Virus record (IMG/VR): IMGVR_UViG_3300005581_000145 | Coordinates: 1 to 22,875 of that record | Length of the DNA stretch: 22,875 bases | From: a virus | Strand: one strand, 5' to 3' | Part shown: positions 11,939 to 18,403 of the stretch, piece by piece | How the letters are laid out: each line of letters opens with the position of its first letter | Numbering within the stretch: the stretch's first letter is position 1 | Made by a program: the position numbers and the translations under genes | The notes under the pieces: generated by a model | The model's input: only the letters and a program-made list of their open reading frames with translations | What the model was told of the DNA's origin: nothing | The model's database searches: none

Positions 11939-12415
11939 ATGGGATTAGACCAAACACTTACAGTAACCAAGTATCAGAGCATCGCCCGATGGAACAAGGA
12001 CGACGAGAACAACGCGGCCCGAAGCATCATTAGCTTCGCCGGAGCCGACGAGTTCATCACCCCGGATCCGAACGGCTACACCATGACCGAAGTCAAGATC
12101 AGTGTCGCTCAGTGGCGCAAGGCCAATCAAATACACGGTTGGTTCGTTCAGAACATTCAGAACGGCGACGACGACTGCCGCGAGTACTACGTTGAACGTA
12201 CGCAACTCGCAGAACTTGCGTCGCTCTGTCAGTCCGCATTAGACAACCGCGACAACGCCGGCGAGATCTTGCCACCCGTCGATGGTTTCTTCTTCGGTTC
12301 GGGCAACTTTGATGAGTGGTACTACGAGCAACTCTCGTGGACTGCCGAGACCATCACCCGTCTCCTCAACACCGTCCCTGAGGACTGGAGTTTCTCCTAC
12401 TCGTCATCTTGGTGA
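11939..12415 (+). CDS. Conserved phage protein of MGLD/WRKAN-IH-WFV-N type, 158 aa
   Basis: ATG at 11939 after GCCAAGGAGGCA (11924-11935), a variant start-associated sequence. The signature is QWRKANQIHGWFVQNIQNGDD..EYYV near residues 57-81, then GFFFGSGNFDEWYYEQL and a W-rich end (DWSFSYSSSW). I recognise it as a very widespread phage family ('MGLDmyl....YWRKaN.IH.WFV.N.q.g.DdC..yyV....l..L'). No biochemical function is established to my knowledge. Length and both ends fit the family. It has tandem class II and class I promoters and a terminator after it (12426-12454). Confidence 0.9.
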   Translation: MGLDQTLTVTKYQSIARWNKDDENNAARSIISFAGADEFITPDPNGYTMTEVKISVAQWRKANQIHGWFVQNIQNGDDDCREYYVERTQLAELASLCQSALDNRDNAGEILPPVDGFFFGSGNFDEWYYEQLSWTAETITRLLNTVPEDWSFSYSSSW

Positions 12416-12425
12416 CGATCGTCAG

Positions 12426-12454
12426 GTCGGCCCGTGCATCGGGCTTGGGCCGAC
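12426..12454 (+). terminator. Terminator hairpin after the 158-aa gene
   Basis: Perfect 8-bp stem GTCGGCCC (12426-12433) / GGGCCGAC (12447-12454). The next base begins the TTGACA of the following promoter. Confidence 0.7.
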
Positions 12455-12483
12455 TTGACAACCATCTAGTTATCACATACCAT
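12455..12483 (+). promoter_or_regulatory. Sigma-70-type promoter for the AAA+/VWA operon
   Basis: TTGACA (12455-12460), 17-bp spacer without CACACCC, TACCAT (12478-12483). It abuts a terminator stem. It lacks the spacer dyad, so it is probably controlled differently from class I. Confidence 0.7.
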
Positions 12484-12513
12484 TGACATAAACAACGACC
12501 AAGGAGGTCAGCT

Positions 12514-13227
12514 ATGAAAACATCAGAACTACCCAAGTGCTGGAAGTACGCACAAGACGCATTGGAGTCGGGCATCGACCGTCTCCTACTTTTCGGGCCA
12601 CCAGGAACCGGCAAAACATTCGCCGGCCTGACATTCGGCAATGTCCGCAACGGAGCATGGAAGGTCAACTGCACGGAGGATATGACATCCGCCGACGTGA
12701 CCGGACACTGGCTCCCCACCGGCGACGGTGTGTGGGCTTGGCGCGACGGCGGTGCGACCAATGCACTCCGCAACGGTGGCCGGCTCATCCTGGACGAAGT
12801 TGACAAGGCATCAGGCGATGTCCTTGCGACCCTCCTCGCCGTCACCGACAGTGACGACTCAATCGCCCTTGACCACCCCGGTCTGAACGGCAACGTTGTC
12901 GCATCGGCGGGGTACAGCGTCGTCTGTACGACCAATGCCGAGGACATGGACGAACTGCCCGAAGCCCTCGTGGATCGCTTCCCCGTCCGTATCAGGATCA
13001 ACGAACCTCACCCCGACGCTCTCCTGCGTCTGTCGCCAAACTTACGCGACTACGCACGGCGTGCCGCCGACCTCGGTGAACGTCGTATCTCACTCCGTCA
13101 GTTCATGGCTTTCGACAAGTTGACCAAGTCGCTCGGCGATCAGGTCTATGCGGCCGAGATGGTATTCGGCGAGAAACTTGCTCAGGCCGTACTTGATGCG
13201 ATCGCCATTGACACGGTGATCAAGTGA
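12514..13227 (+). CDS. MoxR/CobS-like AAA+ ATPase
   Basis: ATG at 12514 after ACCAAGGAGGTC (12498-12509). 237 aa. Walker A GPPGTGKT (28-35), Walker B LILDEVD (91-97), sensor-1 TTN (139-141), and EALVDRF with a likely arginine finger (R155), all typical of AAA_5/MoxR ATPases. Family members work with VWA-domain partners as chaperone-like remodelling machines. The next gene encodes such a partner and overlaps it as GTGA, which supports a two-component complex. Phage copies are often labelled CobS because of similarity to cobaltochelatase, but cobalt insertion is not implied. The target is unknown. The C-terminal lid region is short, so the protein is compact for the family. Confidence 0.92.
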   Translation: MKTSELPKCWKYAQDALESGIDRLLLFGPPGTGKTFAGLTFGNVRNGAWKVNCTEDMTSADVTGHWLPTGDGVWAWRDGGATNALRNGGRLILDEVDKASGDVLATLLAVTDSDDSIALDHPGLNGNVVASAGYSVVCTTNAEDMDELPEALVDRFPVRIRINEPHPDALLRLSPNLRDYARRAADLGERRISLRQFMAFDKLTKSLGDQVYAAEMVFGEKLAQAVLDAIAIDTVIK

Positions 13228-14690
13228 GTACGCCGACCATAGTCATGCCCGACCTGTTGGGCCGCGATGATGCGGAACACGGGTCGTGGGATGTCAATGA
13301 GGTCTCACTCGCTCCCGGTCAGTCGTGGACGAATGTCACCGAACGCAAGATACAAGTGCCGAAGGGCGACAATGCCCTGGAGCGTTGTATTCGTGCGCAC
13401 GAGATGATGCACGCCAAGGTCTCGCCCGTTGCCGAGGACACGAGAGTGTGGCTCGCCAGGGGTCGCGCACCAATGGCCGCCTTCGTCGCTGCTGAGGAGT
13501 TCCGCGTGAACACCCTCTGCAAGCGCGCAGGCTTCGACATGGCCAGTGTCGCCGATGGTACAGAGAAGCCCGGCGGTGAGTATCTCGCCGAGAACGATCG
13601 GTGGGCCGATGCGGTCTACGCCGCGGTCGCCTCCGGTAACACAGGACGCATCACGGAGTTCCTTAAGGGCGTACGTAAGCACAAGCCTGAATGGGCCAAG
13701 ACACTCCGTACCCTCAACGACAATCTGGTCAAGTGGATCAACAACGTCCCCTCGGTCAAGCTTGCCGACACATCGGTGCATGAACTCGCAGGAGTCGCCC
13801 CTTGGGGATACTCGTATACCGAGGCCATCGCCGTCATGATCGAACAGATCGCCAACCCACCCGCACCGCCGGCCGACGATCCTCACGAGGACGACACCGA
13901 GGAGCAGGATGCCGGCGAGGCTCAGGCATCGCCCAAGAAACCTGAACCACCAAAGGCTGAGGAGATCAAGGGCATGAAGCCCTCCGATGCCGGGGCGTGG
14001 TGGGATGACCTCCGTGTCGCCCGTCTGCCGTTGACCAAGCCAGCACCAGGCGGTCTCGGTCGCAAACGAAAGGCATCCAACATCGGCACATCGCCAAGGC
14101 GGATGTCTCGGATGCTGACCGACCCTGATCGCAAGGTATTCGACACCACCAGGAAAACTGTCGGTGGCGTTGTGCTCATTGACGGTTCGGCATCCATGCA
14201 GTTCTCTCAGGAGGACATCAAGTCAATCCTTGAGTCCGCACCCGGCTGTACCGTCGCCGTGTATTGCTCCAACAGCAACGACAGAGTCAGGCCAAACCTG
14301 CTCGTCATCGCCGACAAGGGCAAGATGGTCGCCGAGATGCCCGAACGAGTTCAGGGCAACGGCGTCGATGGTCCTGCCGCGCGTTGGGCCATTGAACAAC
14401 GTCAGAGTCGCAAGGCTCCTGTCGTTTGGATCACCGATGGTCTCGTCCACGGGCCGAGCCAACGGTACAAGGACTCACAGGGCATTGAATGTGCCAAGCT
14501 CGCAATCACCAACGGCATCATTATGCGACCGAATGTTGAGTCAGCGATCACGATGCTCAAGGAACTGCGCAAGGGCAGGAAGCCAAAACGTTGGTATCCG
14601 CCGGTGTGGCGACGTTCGTGGGCTAGTGCCTATGGCAAGGAGTTGCGCACGGTGACTCTCCCCGGGGAACGCGACAAGCATTACCGCTGA
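13224..14690 (+). CDS. VWA-domain protein with HExxH motif, partner of the AAA+ ATPase (CobT-like)
   Basis: GTG start in a GTGA overlap with the ATPase gene. 488 aa in three parts. An N-terminal domain (about 1-215) carries AHEMMHAK with HExxH at 59-63, as in VWA/metallopeptidase-like proteins. A Pro/Asp/Glu/Lys-rich linker follows (about 215-250). The C-terminal VWA domain has a MIDAS motif DGSAS (320-324) and a late TDG (404-406), with conserved hydrophobic strands (GGVVLIDGSASM, APVVWITDG). The MIDAS site should bind Mg2+ and a substrate or partner; HExxH may bind zinc, but cleavage is not shown. The C-terminus is basic. Together with the MoxR ATPase it probably remodels a host or phage complex. 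A terminator follows at 14718-14750. Confidence 0.88.
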   Translation: MSTPTIVMPDLLGRDDAEHGSWDVNEVSLAPGQSWTNVTERKIQVPKGDNALERCIRAHEMMHAKVSPVAEDTRVWLARGRAPMAAFVAAEEFRVNTLCKRAGFDMASVADGTEKPGGEYLAENDRWADAVYAAVASGNTGRITEFLKGVRKHKPEWAKTLRTLNDNLVKWINNVPSVKLADTSVHELAGVAPWGYSYTEAIAVMIEQIANPPAPPADDPHEDDTEEQDAGEAQASPKKPEPPKAEEIKGMKPSDAGAWWDDLRVARLPLTKPAPGGLGRKRKASNIGTSPRRMSRMLTDPDRKVFDTTRKTVGGVVLIDGSASMQFSQEDIKSILESAPGCTVAVYCSNSNDRVRPNLLVIADKGKMVAEMPERVQGNGVDGPAARWAIEQRQSRKAPVVWITDGLVHGPSQRYKDSQGIECAKLAITNGIIMRPNVESAITMLKELRKGRKPKRWYPPVWRRSWASAYGKELRTVTLPGERDKHYR

Positions 14691-14717
14691 AAGATCTCGC
14701 AGCCCTATCTGCGGGAT

Positions 14718-14750
14718 GAGCCGGTCTTGACCAATGGTCGAGGCCGGCTC
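14718..14750 (+). terminator. Terminator after the AAA+/VWA operon
   Basis: GAGCCGG (14718-14724) / CCGGCTC (14744-14750), with an inner GACC/GGTC stem, followed by TCTTGCTATTT. It also sits just past the end of the minus-strand gene at 14756, so it may be shared. Confidence 0.75.
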
Positions 14751-14755
14751 TCTTG

Positions 14756-14962
14756 CTATTTCTTGGCCCGCTGTTGGTCGGCCACATACCTCGAGCCGGC
14801 GATAAGGAACAACACCGGGGGCATCAGGCACCAGGCAATGCCGGAGGCCTGGTCGTAACCGAGCGTGTGGGCCGTGAAGCCAACGGAGTGCAGGATGCCC
14901 ACGACGATCATCAAGGCCCACGAACACCACGAGATGAATAGAGCGAGAGTCACGGCAGGCAT
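14756..14962 (-). CDS. Two-TM small membrane protein, 68 aa
   Basis: ATG at 14962 in a TGATG overlap with the upstream stop. Two predicted membrane helices (about 4-25, TLALFISWCSWALMIVVGIL, and 40-57, SGIAWCLMPPVLFLIAG) joined by a short loop, with a basic C-terminus (DQQRAKK) that would face the cytoplasm. It is small enough to be a holin-like or regulatory membrane protein, but no lysis genes are nearby, so this is only a possibility. It contains one AGTCACG (14948-14954). Partner of the DNA-binding protein gene upstream. Confidence 0.75.
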   Translation of the reverse strand: MPAVTLALFISWCSWALMIVVGILHSVGFTAHTLGYDQASGIAWCLMPPVLFLIAGSRYVADQQRAKK

Positions 14963-15462
14963 CAGCGCGATACCTTCCGGTTCTTCGCTGCCGACATGGC
15001 GGCCCTAACCTTCTCGACGTTCAGCTTTGCGCGCTGCTTCCGGCGCTTCTCGAGGTGGGCCTCGTGCCTCGACTCTTCCGGGGCATCCGGCGCAATCTGA
15101 TGTACGCGCTGCCTCGACATCTCGAACTTGTCAGCGATCTCGGCGAGAGTCACGCCCTGAGCGCGCATCCTGCGGATCTCTTCGTTCCGTGACTCCTTGC
15201 CCTTCGGCCCCGGCAGAAGCCTGTCCCATGTCCATCCGGGGATGCGTGACAGCTCGCGGATGCGGCGTTCGTCGAGTAGGCCCTTCCGGTAGCGGGATCG
15301 AGCGTATGCCACAAACGTCCCGACGTTGGCCGTCCGGCCGTCACGCAGGCGGATCGTTGACCCCGCCGGAGCCATCGGGCTTCCGTTCTTGTCGGCCCAA
15401 GCTTTGATGCCTTCGACGTTGGTTGCCCATCGGGCGTCGTAATGGTGGCTCTCGGTTGTCAT
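14962..15462 (-). CDS. Helicase-associated-domain plus HTH DNA-binding protein
   Basis: Start chosen at ATG 15462, with AGAGGGAA about eight bases upstream; a GTG at 15477 lies in a hairpin and is less likely. 166 aa. Residues 11-82 follow the helicase-associated (HA) domain pattern (W..nv..i..wa...G.......ti...dGr..nvGtfv.y.RsrYrkG.Ld..Ri..L..IPGW.W). Residues 94-123 form a helix-turn-helix (EEIRRMRAQGVTLAEIADKF, then MSRQRVHQI). The tail is very basic. A DNA-binding regulator or accessory factor is likely; its site is unknown. No start-associated sequence; contains two AGTCACG copies (15148 and 15188). Confidence 0.85.
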   Translation of the reverse strand: MTTESHHYDARWATNVEGIKAWADKNGSPMAPAGSTIRLRDGRTANVGTFVAYARSRYRKGLLDERRIRELSRIPGWTWDRLLPGPKGKESRNEEIRRMRAQGVTLAEIADKFEMSRQRVHQIAPDAPEESRHEAHLEKRRKQRAKLNVEKVRAAMSAAKNRKVSR

Positions 15463-15474
15463 GTCGTTCCCTCT

Positions 15475-15488
15475 CACCCTTCGGGGTG
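15475..15488 (-). other. Small stable hairpin in the 5' leader of the HA/HTH gene
   Basis: CACCC-TTCG-GGGTG (plus strand), read on the transcript as CACCC-CGAA-GGGTG. It lies immediately upstream of the AGAGGG ribosome site, so it could influence translation. Confidence 0.5.
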
Positions 15489-15534
15489 TCTAGTTGTCAC
15501 CGACATACTAGCCACCTGAACGGAGGAACGGCAA

Positions 15535-15560
15535 AGCCCCGACCGATGAAGGTCGGGGCT
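15535..15560 (-). terminator. Terminator after the 99-aa zinc-finger gene
   Basis: Perfect 10-bp stem AGCCCCGACC (15535-15544) / GGTCGGGGCT (15551-15560) with a 6-base loop. On the minus strand it ends in GGGGCTTTG. Confidence 0.85.
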
Positions 15561-15585
15561 CGGTTCCGGTGGCCTCTCGGCGAGC

Positions 15586-15885
15586 TCAGTACTCGGCGAT
15601 CGGGCCGTGTTTCGTTCGGGAGTAACAGGCCTCGTGGTAGTTGCCGTATTGGTACTCGCCACCGACGGCGAGGTGGTCAACCCTGACCTCTGCGTCAAGG
15701 TAGATCTGCTCGCCGCACTCGTCGCACTCGTAGCCTGCGCACTCGGCGCAAGCCCAACCGTCGACCGTGGCCTCTTCGTCGTCCCGATCTGCCGGAATCC
15801 GGTTTACGAAACGACCCAAGCCGAAAGCGGTGGACTCACCGCACCAAATGCACGGATCTTTGACTGTCTTTGTCGTTGCTTCCAT
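15586..15885 (-). CDS. Zinc-finger protein with three CxxC pairs, 99 aa
   Basis: ATG at 15885 after ACCAAGGAGGTC (15889-15900). C12-x2-C15 (CIWCGE), C46-x2-C49, C54-x2-C57 (CDECGEQIYLD) and H84...C87, so enough ligands for two zinc ions. The CDECGEQIYLD...H..C part resembles LIM-like or treble-clef knuckles. It may bind protein or nucleic acid; no family is assigned. Its promoter is a degenerate class I (15917-15945), and a strong terminator follows. Confidence 0.82.
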   Translation of the reverse strand: MEATTKTVKDPCIWCGESTAFGLGRFVNRIPADRDDEEATVDGWACAECAGYECDECGEQIYLDAEVRVDHLAVGGEYQYGNYHEACYSRTKHGPIAEY

Positions 15886-15916
15886 AATGACCTCCTTGGT
15901 CGTTGTTGATAATGAG

Positions 15917-15945
15917 ATTGTGCCGCGAGGGTGTGGCGCAGTTGC
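15917..15945 (-). promoter_or_regulatory. Degenerate class I promoter for the 99-aa zinc-finger gene
   Basis: Minus strand GCAACT (15945-15940), 17-bp spacer with CCACACCC in the usual place, CACAAT (15922-15917). It lies within the terminator hairpin of the upstream gene (15925-15957). Confidence 0.5.
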
Positions 15946-15957
15946 CGACACCCCCGC
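15925..15957 (-). terminator. Terminator hairpin after the 135-aa gene
   Basis: GCGAGGGTGT (15925-15934) pairs with ACACCCCCGC (15948-15957) with one mismatch. It begins 11 bases past the stop of the minus-strand gene at 15969 and overlaps the next promoter's spacer. Confidence 0.65.
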
Positions 15958-15968
15958 TTTCGTTCCGA

Positions 15969-16376
15969 TCAGACTGCGTTGGCGATCATGTCCAAGTAGC
16001 CCATGAGGACGTCCTCAAGTTCGTACTTGTCTCGCGGGAACGCCTTCTGTGCGTCAGCCTTGAGTGTGTCCGCATACTCGTCCCAGTTGGCCCGATTGCC
16101 GACTGAGGGGAAGTACTTGTTTGGCCCGCCGTCGCCGTCGTTCGAGACCTCAAGGATCGCCACGCCGTCTCGGTAGAGCAGTGCGTCCCAGAACGCACCA
16201 TCGTCGGTCAGGTCGGACTTCAGGATCACGAGGGCGTACTTGCGGACAGGTTCAATGTCGTCCGGCACACAGGTGTGTGTGCCGTCCTTGACGCACCATT
16301 GTGGGTACTCGCAAATGGCGACTACTCGCTCCGAGAGTTCGGGTGTGGGGTGGACTAGCTTCGTTGATGTTTTCAT
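15969..16376 (-). CDS. Hypothetical protein with CEYPQWC motif, 135 aa
   Basis: ATG at 16376 after ACCAAGGAGGTC (16380-16391); an in-frame ATG upstream would translate the ribosome site. An N-terminal Cys/His-containing segment (CEYPQWCVKDGTHTC) could bind metal. A beta-rich segment follows (YALVILKSDLTDDGAFWDAL, VAILEVSNDGDGG), then a helical end. No family assigned with confidence. Single-gene unit driven by a class II element at 16412-16439, with a hairpin after it. Confidence 0.8.
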   Translation of the reverse strand: MKTSTKLVHPTPELSERVVAICEYPQWCVKDGTHTCVPDDIEPVRKYALVILKSDLTDDGAFWDALLYRDGVAILEVSNDGDGGPNKYFPSVGNRANWDEYADTLKADAQKAFPRDKYELEDVLMGYLDMIANAV

Positions 16377-16411
16377 GGCGACCTCCTTGGTCATTGTTGG
16401 TATATATCTGT

Positions 16412-16439
16412 AACGATCGTTTACTGCCGAAGTGTGCGG
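16412..16439 (-). promoter_or_regulatory. Class II promoter-like element for the 135-aa gene
   Basis: Minus strand CCGCACAC (16439-16432), 12 bases, CGATCGTT (16419-16412), continuing ACAGAT. First two bases of the upstream box differ from the other copies. Confidence 0.65.
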
Positions 16440-16444
16440 CCCGT

Positions 16445-16669
16445 TCAGCAGAACTCGCCCGAACCGTTGAGGACGAGCTCGGTGACGGCTACGCCGAAGT
16501 AGTCGGCGATCTCCGACTCCTTGAGGTCAGTACCGACTCCGGAGAGATACTCCCACGCCTTATTGGCGACCGCTTTACGTGCGCCCTCCTCGGTGTCGGC
16601 CACAGCCATCACTTCGTACTTGGTTTGGATAACTGCTACGAAAACCTTGATTTCATTGGTCTTTTTCAT
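16445..16669 (-). CDS. Small phage protein, 74 aa
   Basis: ATG at 16669 after ACCAAGGAGGTC (16673-16684). It begins MKKTNEIKVFVAVIQTKYEV, then 'MAVADTEEGARKAVANKAWEYL', a small beta-alpha pattern with a DTEEgA helix cap that recurs in phage proteins that I cannot name. The end is ELVLNGSGEFC. Role unknown. Single gene behind a class I promoter (16714-16742), divergent from the 60-aa gene. Confidence 0.82.
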   Translation of the reverse strand: MKKTNEIKVFVAVIQTKYEVMAVADTEEGARKAVANKAWEYLSGVGTDLKESEIADYFGVAVTELVLNGSGEFC

Positions 16670-16713
16670 AGTGACCTCCTTGGTCGTGTCTCGGCGTTTC
16701 CTTGACATAATCC

Positions 16714-16742
16714 ATCGTACACCTTAGGGGTATGAGAGTCAA
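16714..16742 (-). promoter_or_regulatory. Class I promoter for the 74-aa gene
   Basis: Minus strand TTGACT (16742-16737), 17-bp spacer with CTCATACCCC, TACGAT (16719-16714), then ATGTCAAGGAAA. Confidence 0.83.
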
Positions 16743-16776
16743 CTATTGGAGCGTCGAATCTTTTTGGCCGATTGAC

Positions 16777-16805
16777 TTGACTCTGACACACCCCTGTGTC
16801 ATGAT
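16777..16805 (+). promoter_or_regulatory. Class I promoter for the 60-aa gene
   Basis: TTGACT (16777-16782), 17-bp spacer, CATGAT (16800-16805), then TGTCAAGGAGA. It contains the best operator dyad of the set, TGACACA-CCCC-TGTGTCA (16785-16802). A second TTGACT overlaps at 16772. Confidence 0.88.
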
Positions 16806-16843
16806 GGTCTCTGTCAAGGAGAAATAAGAAACTTTCAGAACCT

Positions 16844-16875
16844 GCGCACACTTTGGTAGGAACTGATCGTTCTAC
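16844..16875 (+). promoter_or_regulatory. Class II promoter-like element for the 60-aa gene
   Basis: GCGCACAC (16844-16851), 12 bases, TGATCGTTCTAC (16864-16875). In tandem, downstream of a class I promoter. Confidence 0.7.
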
Positions 16876-16908
16876 TCTCAACAGTAAGAAACGACCAAGG
16901 AGGTCATT

Positions 16909-17091
16909 ATGGAAACATCAGTGAAGGTTTACAGGTTCAGGGAAGGCCGCGACGGCTACGGCAACACTTATTGTGTCCTACTGCCGGTCGTTGACTACGG
17001 CGACGAGTACGACTTGATTTTCAAGTCACTTGATCAGGCTCGTCAGTGGTGCTTAGACAATGGCCACGGATTCCTAGATCCAGACGAATGA
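16909..17091 (+). CDS. Small paralogue ending in WCL-GHGFLDPD (copy A), 60 aa
   Basis: ATG at 16909 after ACCAAGGAGGTC (16894-16905). It starts METSVKVYRFREG and ends ARQWCLDNGHGFLDPDE. It is a paralogue of the 71-aa protein at 19358-19573, which shares METS.KV.VYRF and AREWCLEQGHGFLDPD but differs in the middle. The two ends appear constrained and the centre variable. No function known. Tandem class I and class II promoters precede it. Confidence 0.83.
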   Translation: METSVKVYRFREGRDGYGNTYCVLLPVVDYGDEYDLIFKSLDQARQWCLDNGHGFLDPDE

Positions 17092-17101
17092 CAGGGCCGT
17101 C

Positions 17102-17134
17102 GGCAGAGTCAAGAAACAAATACTTGACTCTGCC
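17102..17134 (+). terminator. 12-bp hairpin that contains the next promoter's -35 box
   Basis: GGCAGAGTCAAG (17102-17113) pairs perfectly with CTTGACTCTGCC (17123-17134), loop 9 bases. The right arm includes TTGACT (17124-17129), the -35 of the following class I promoter. Confidence 0.8.
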
Positions 17135-17152
17135 ACACCCATATGTCATGAT
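17124..17152 (+). promoter_or_regulatory. Class I promoter for the 76-aa gene
   Basis: TTGACT (17124-17129), 17-bp spacer with GCCACACCCATATGT, CATGAT (17147-17152), then TTGTCAACGAAA. The -35 lies in a terminator stem. Confidence 0.86.
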
Positions 17153-17188
17153 GTACTTGTCAACGAAACAGCCCCAAGGAGGCCAACT

Positions 17189-17419
17189 ATGAACACCGAA
17201 ACCAACCAACCGAATACAGAACACTACGAAGAGATGGAAGACATTATGTCCGACATCTTGGACCGATATATTGTCGACAACCTTGAAGGTATGAGCGAAG
17301 CAATCGCCGCGGCCCGACTCTTCATTGACGCCATGCCGGACACATTGGGGGGCAACCTTCACGACAACCTGTGCGACGGCTGGATCGCCAAACTTGACAG
17401 CATTGAGGAAGCGATCTAA
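17189..17419 (+). CDS. Acidic helical protein, 76 aa
   Basis: ATG at 17189 after CCCAAGGAGGCC (17173-17184), the second dialect of the start-associated sequence. Acidic and helical (YEEMEDIMSDILDRYIVDNL, GMSEAIAAARLFIDAMPD, then DGWIAKLDSIEEAI). No family known. Its stop TAA lies inside the -35 region of the next promoter. Confidence 0.82.
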   Translation: MNTETNQPNTEHYEEMEDIMSDILDRYIVDNLEGMSEAIAAARLFIDAMPDTLGGNLHDNLCDGWIAKLDSIEEAI

Positions 17420-17444
17420 CTCTGTCACACCCCCCTGTCAAGAT
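17416..17444 (+). promoter_or_regulatory. Class I promoter (weak -35) for the 145-aa gene
   Basis: CTAACT (17416-17421) in place of TTGACT, 17-bp spacer with GTCACACCCCCC, CAAGAT (17439-17444), then CTGTCAAAGAAA. The -35 overlaps the stop codon of the upstream gene. Confidence 0.65.
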
Positions 17445-17481
17445 ACAACTGTCAAAGAAACAAGCCCCAAGGAGGCCAACT

Positions 17482-17919
17482 ATGAAAACACAAACCCAAT
17501 ACCAACCACACAACGCAGACGATCTAGACGAGGGCTGGGACGCTGTCGCCGAGTACGCCGAGTACGCCCACCTCGCCGCCTTCGATGGCTGTCACAAGAT
17601 CTACCTCGCCATGGACGAGGAGCAGGCGAACTGGTTCCGTGCCAACTACAACGGAGTCCACTGCGACGACCGCACCGTTGAGGTGGACACCGAAGACCTC
17701 GCCACCGTGGTTCGTGAGTGGTGGGCCGAGTCCTGCGGACTCCGGTTCGTGAACGCAGTGTTCACCAACGTCGCCAACCCAAACGCAGGTTATGTCAGCC
17801 TCATCAACCAATGGGCGAACGGGAGCGAGGACGACGACGATGACGACGACGAAGCCACTATGGAGATGTTCTACGACGAGATCGCTGATCGGTTGAACGA
17901 CAAGGACGAGGTCTGCTGA
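17482..17919 (+). CDS. Conserved phage protein with DGCHKIYLAMDE motif and acidic stretch (paralogue B)
   Basis: ATG at 17482 after CCCAAGGAGGCC (17466-17477). 145 aa. Shares the core FDGCHKIYLAMDE...NYNG..CDDRT...EW..ESCGLRFV.AV...NPNAGYVSL with the 139-aa protein at 1919-2338 (about 50 of 81 positions by eye). The acidic run (SEDDDDDDDE) is here internal and is followed by a further helix (MEMFYDEIADRLNDKDEVC). The Cys cluster of the other copy is absent. The two copies lie about 15.5 kb apart and have different tails, suggesting an old duplication with divergence. Function unknown; a DNA-mimic or protein-binding role is possible from the acidity but is speculation. Confidence 0.88.
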   Translation: MKTQTQYQPHNADDLDEGWDAVAEYAEYAHLAAFDGCHKIYLAMDEEQANWFRANYNGVHCDDRTVEVDTEDLATVVREWWAESCGLRFVNAVFTNVANPNAGYVSLINQWANGSEDDDDDDDEATMEMFYDEIADRLNDKDEVC

Positions 17920-17945
17920 CCGATCCGAATAATCCACGGAATACG

Positions 17946-17979
17946 ACGCACACTTTCGTGCGGCCCGATCGTTATAGAC
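17946..17979 (+). promoter_or_regulatory. Class II promoter-like element for the 109-aa gene
   Basis: ACGCACAC (17946-17953), 12 bases, CGATCGTTATAGAC (17966-17979). It also forms a small CGCAC/GTGCG stem. Confidence 0.68.
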
Positions 17980-18008
17980 ACAACAACTAAGCCCCAAGGA
18001 GGCCAACT

Positions 18009-18338
18009 ATGAAGACCAAATACGAAGTCATCGACAAGAACACCACCTACAAGCCGAACGATGCGATCCACACCGAGATCCGCCTCTACGAGTCCGCCGG
18101 CGAGCATGGCCCACACCGAGTCAAGGTCACCATTACCAAGAACCACTACGAGCATCAGTCAGATGTGACCGTGTCGGCGTGGAGCGGTTCAGATGGTTGG
18201 CTCATGATCGCCAAGCACGACCTCAAGTTCTACGCCGCGTCAAGGGCATGGACGAAGTTCCACGAGAGTAACGAGGATCTATTTGTAATGACGACAGATT
18301 CCATGTTTCGGATCGCCGAGAAGTTTCTCGTCGTCTGA
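18009..18338 (+). CDS. Hypothetical protein, 109 aa
   Basis: ATG at 18009 after CCCAAGGAGGCC (17993-18004). Beta-rich N-terminal half (IHTEIRLYESAGEHGPHRVK, VTITKNHYEHQSDVTVSAWS) and a helical C-terminal half ending MFRIAEKFLVV. No family recognised. Single-gene unit behind a class II element. The next class I promoter starts two bases past its stop, and no terminator is seen. Confidence 0.82.
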   Translation: MKTKYEVIDKNTTYKPNDAIHTEIRLYESAGEHGPHRVKVTITKNHYEHQSDVTVSAWSGSDGWLMIAKHDLKFYAASRAWTKFHESNEDLFVMTTDSMFRIAEKFLVV

Positions 18339-18339
18339 C

Positions 18340-18368
18340 TTGACTCTGTCACACCCATCTGTCATAAT
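18340..18368 (+). promoter_or_regulatory. Class I promoter for the 139-aa/58-aa unit
   Basis: TTGACT (18340-18345), 17-bp spacer with GTCACACCCATCTGT, CATAAT (18363-18368), then CTGTCAACGAAA. With its CATAAT -10 it and 19001-19029 are the closest to consensus. Confidence 0.88.
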
Positions 18369-18403
18369 GAATCTGTCAACGAAATAGCCCCAAGGAGGCA
18401 ACC

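Noticed and set aside
1902-16394. Alternative upstream ATG giving proteins that start MTKEV (e.g. at 1902, 5170, 10871, 16394)
   Set aside because: The ATG simply precedes ACCAAGGAGGTC by chance; using it would translate the ribosome-binding site, and other copies of the site lack an ATG there.
16777-16817. A single large dyad made of TTGAC (-35) and GTCAA (transcript tag)
   Set aside because: Its centre does not coincide with the centre of the CACACCCCTGTG dyad, and the arms are kept for separate reasons; treated as two independent elements.
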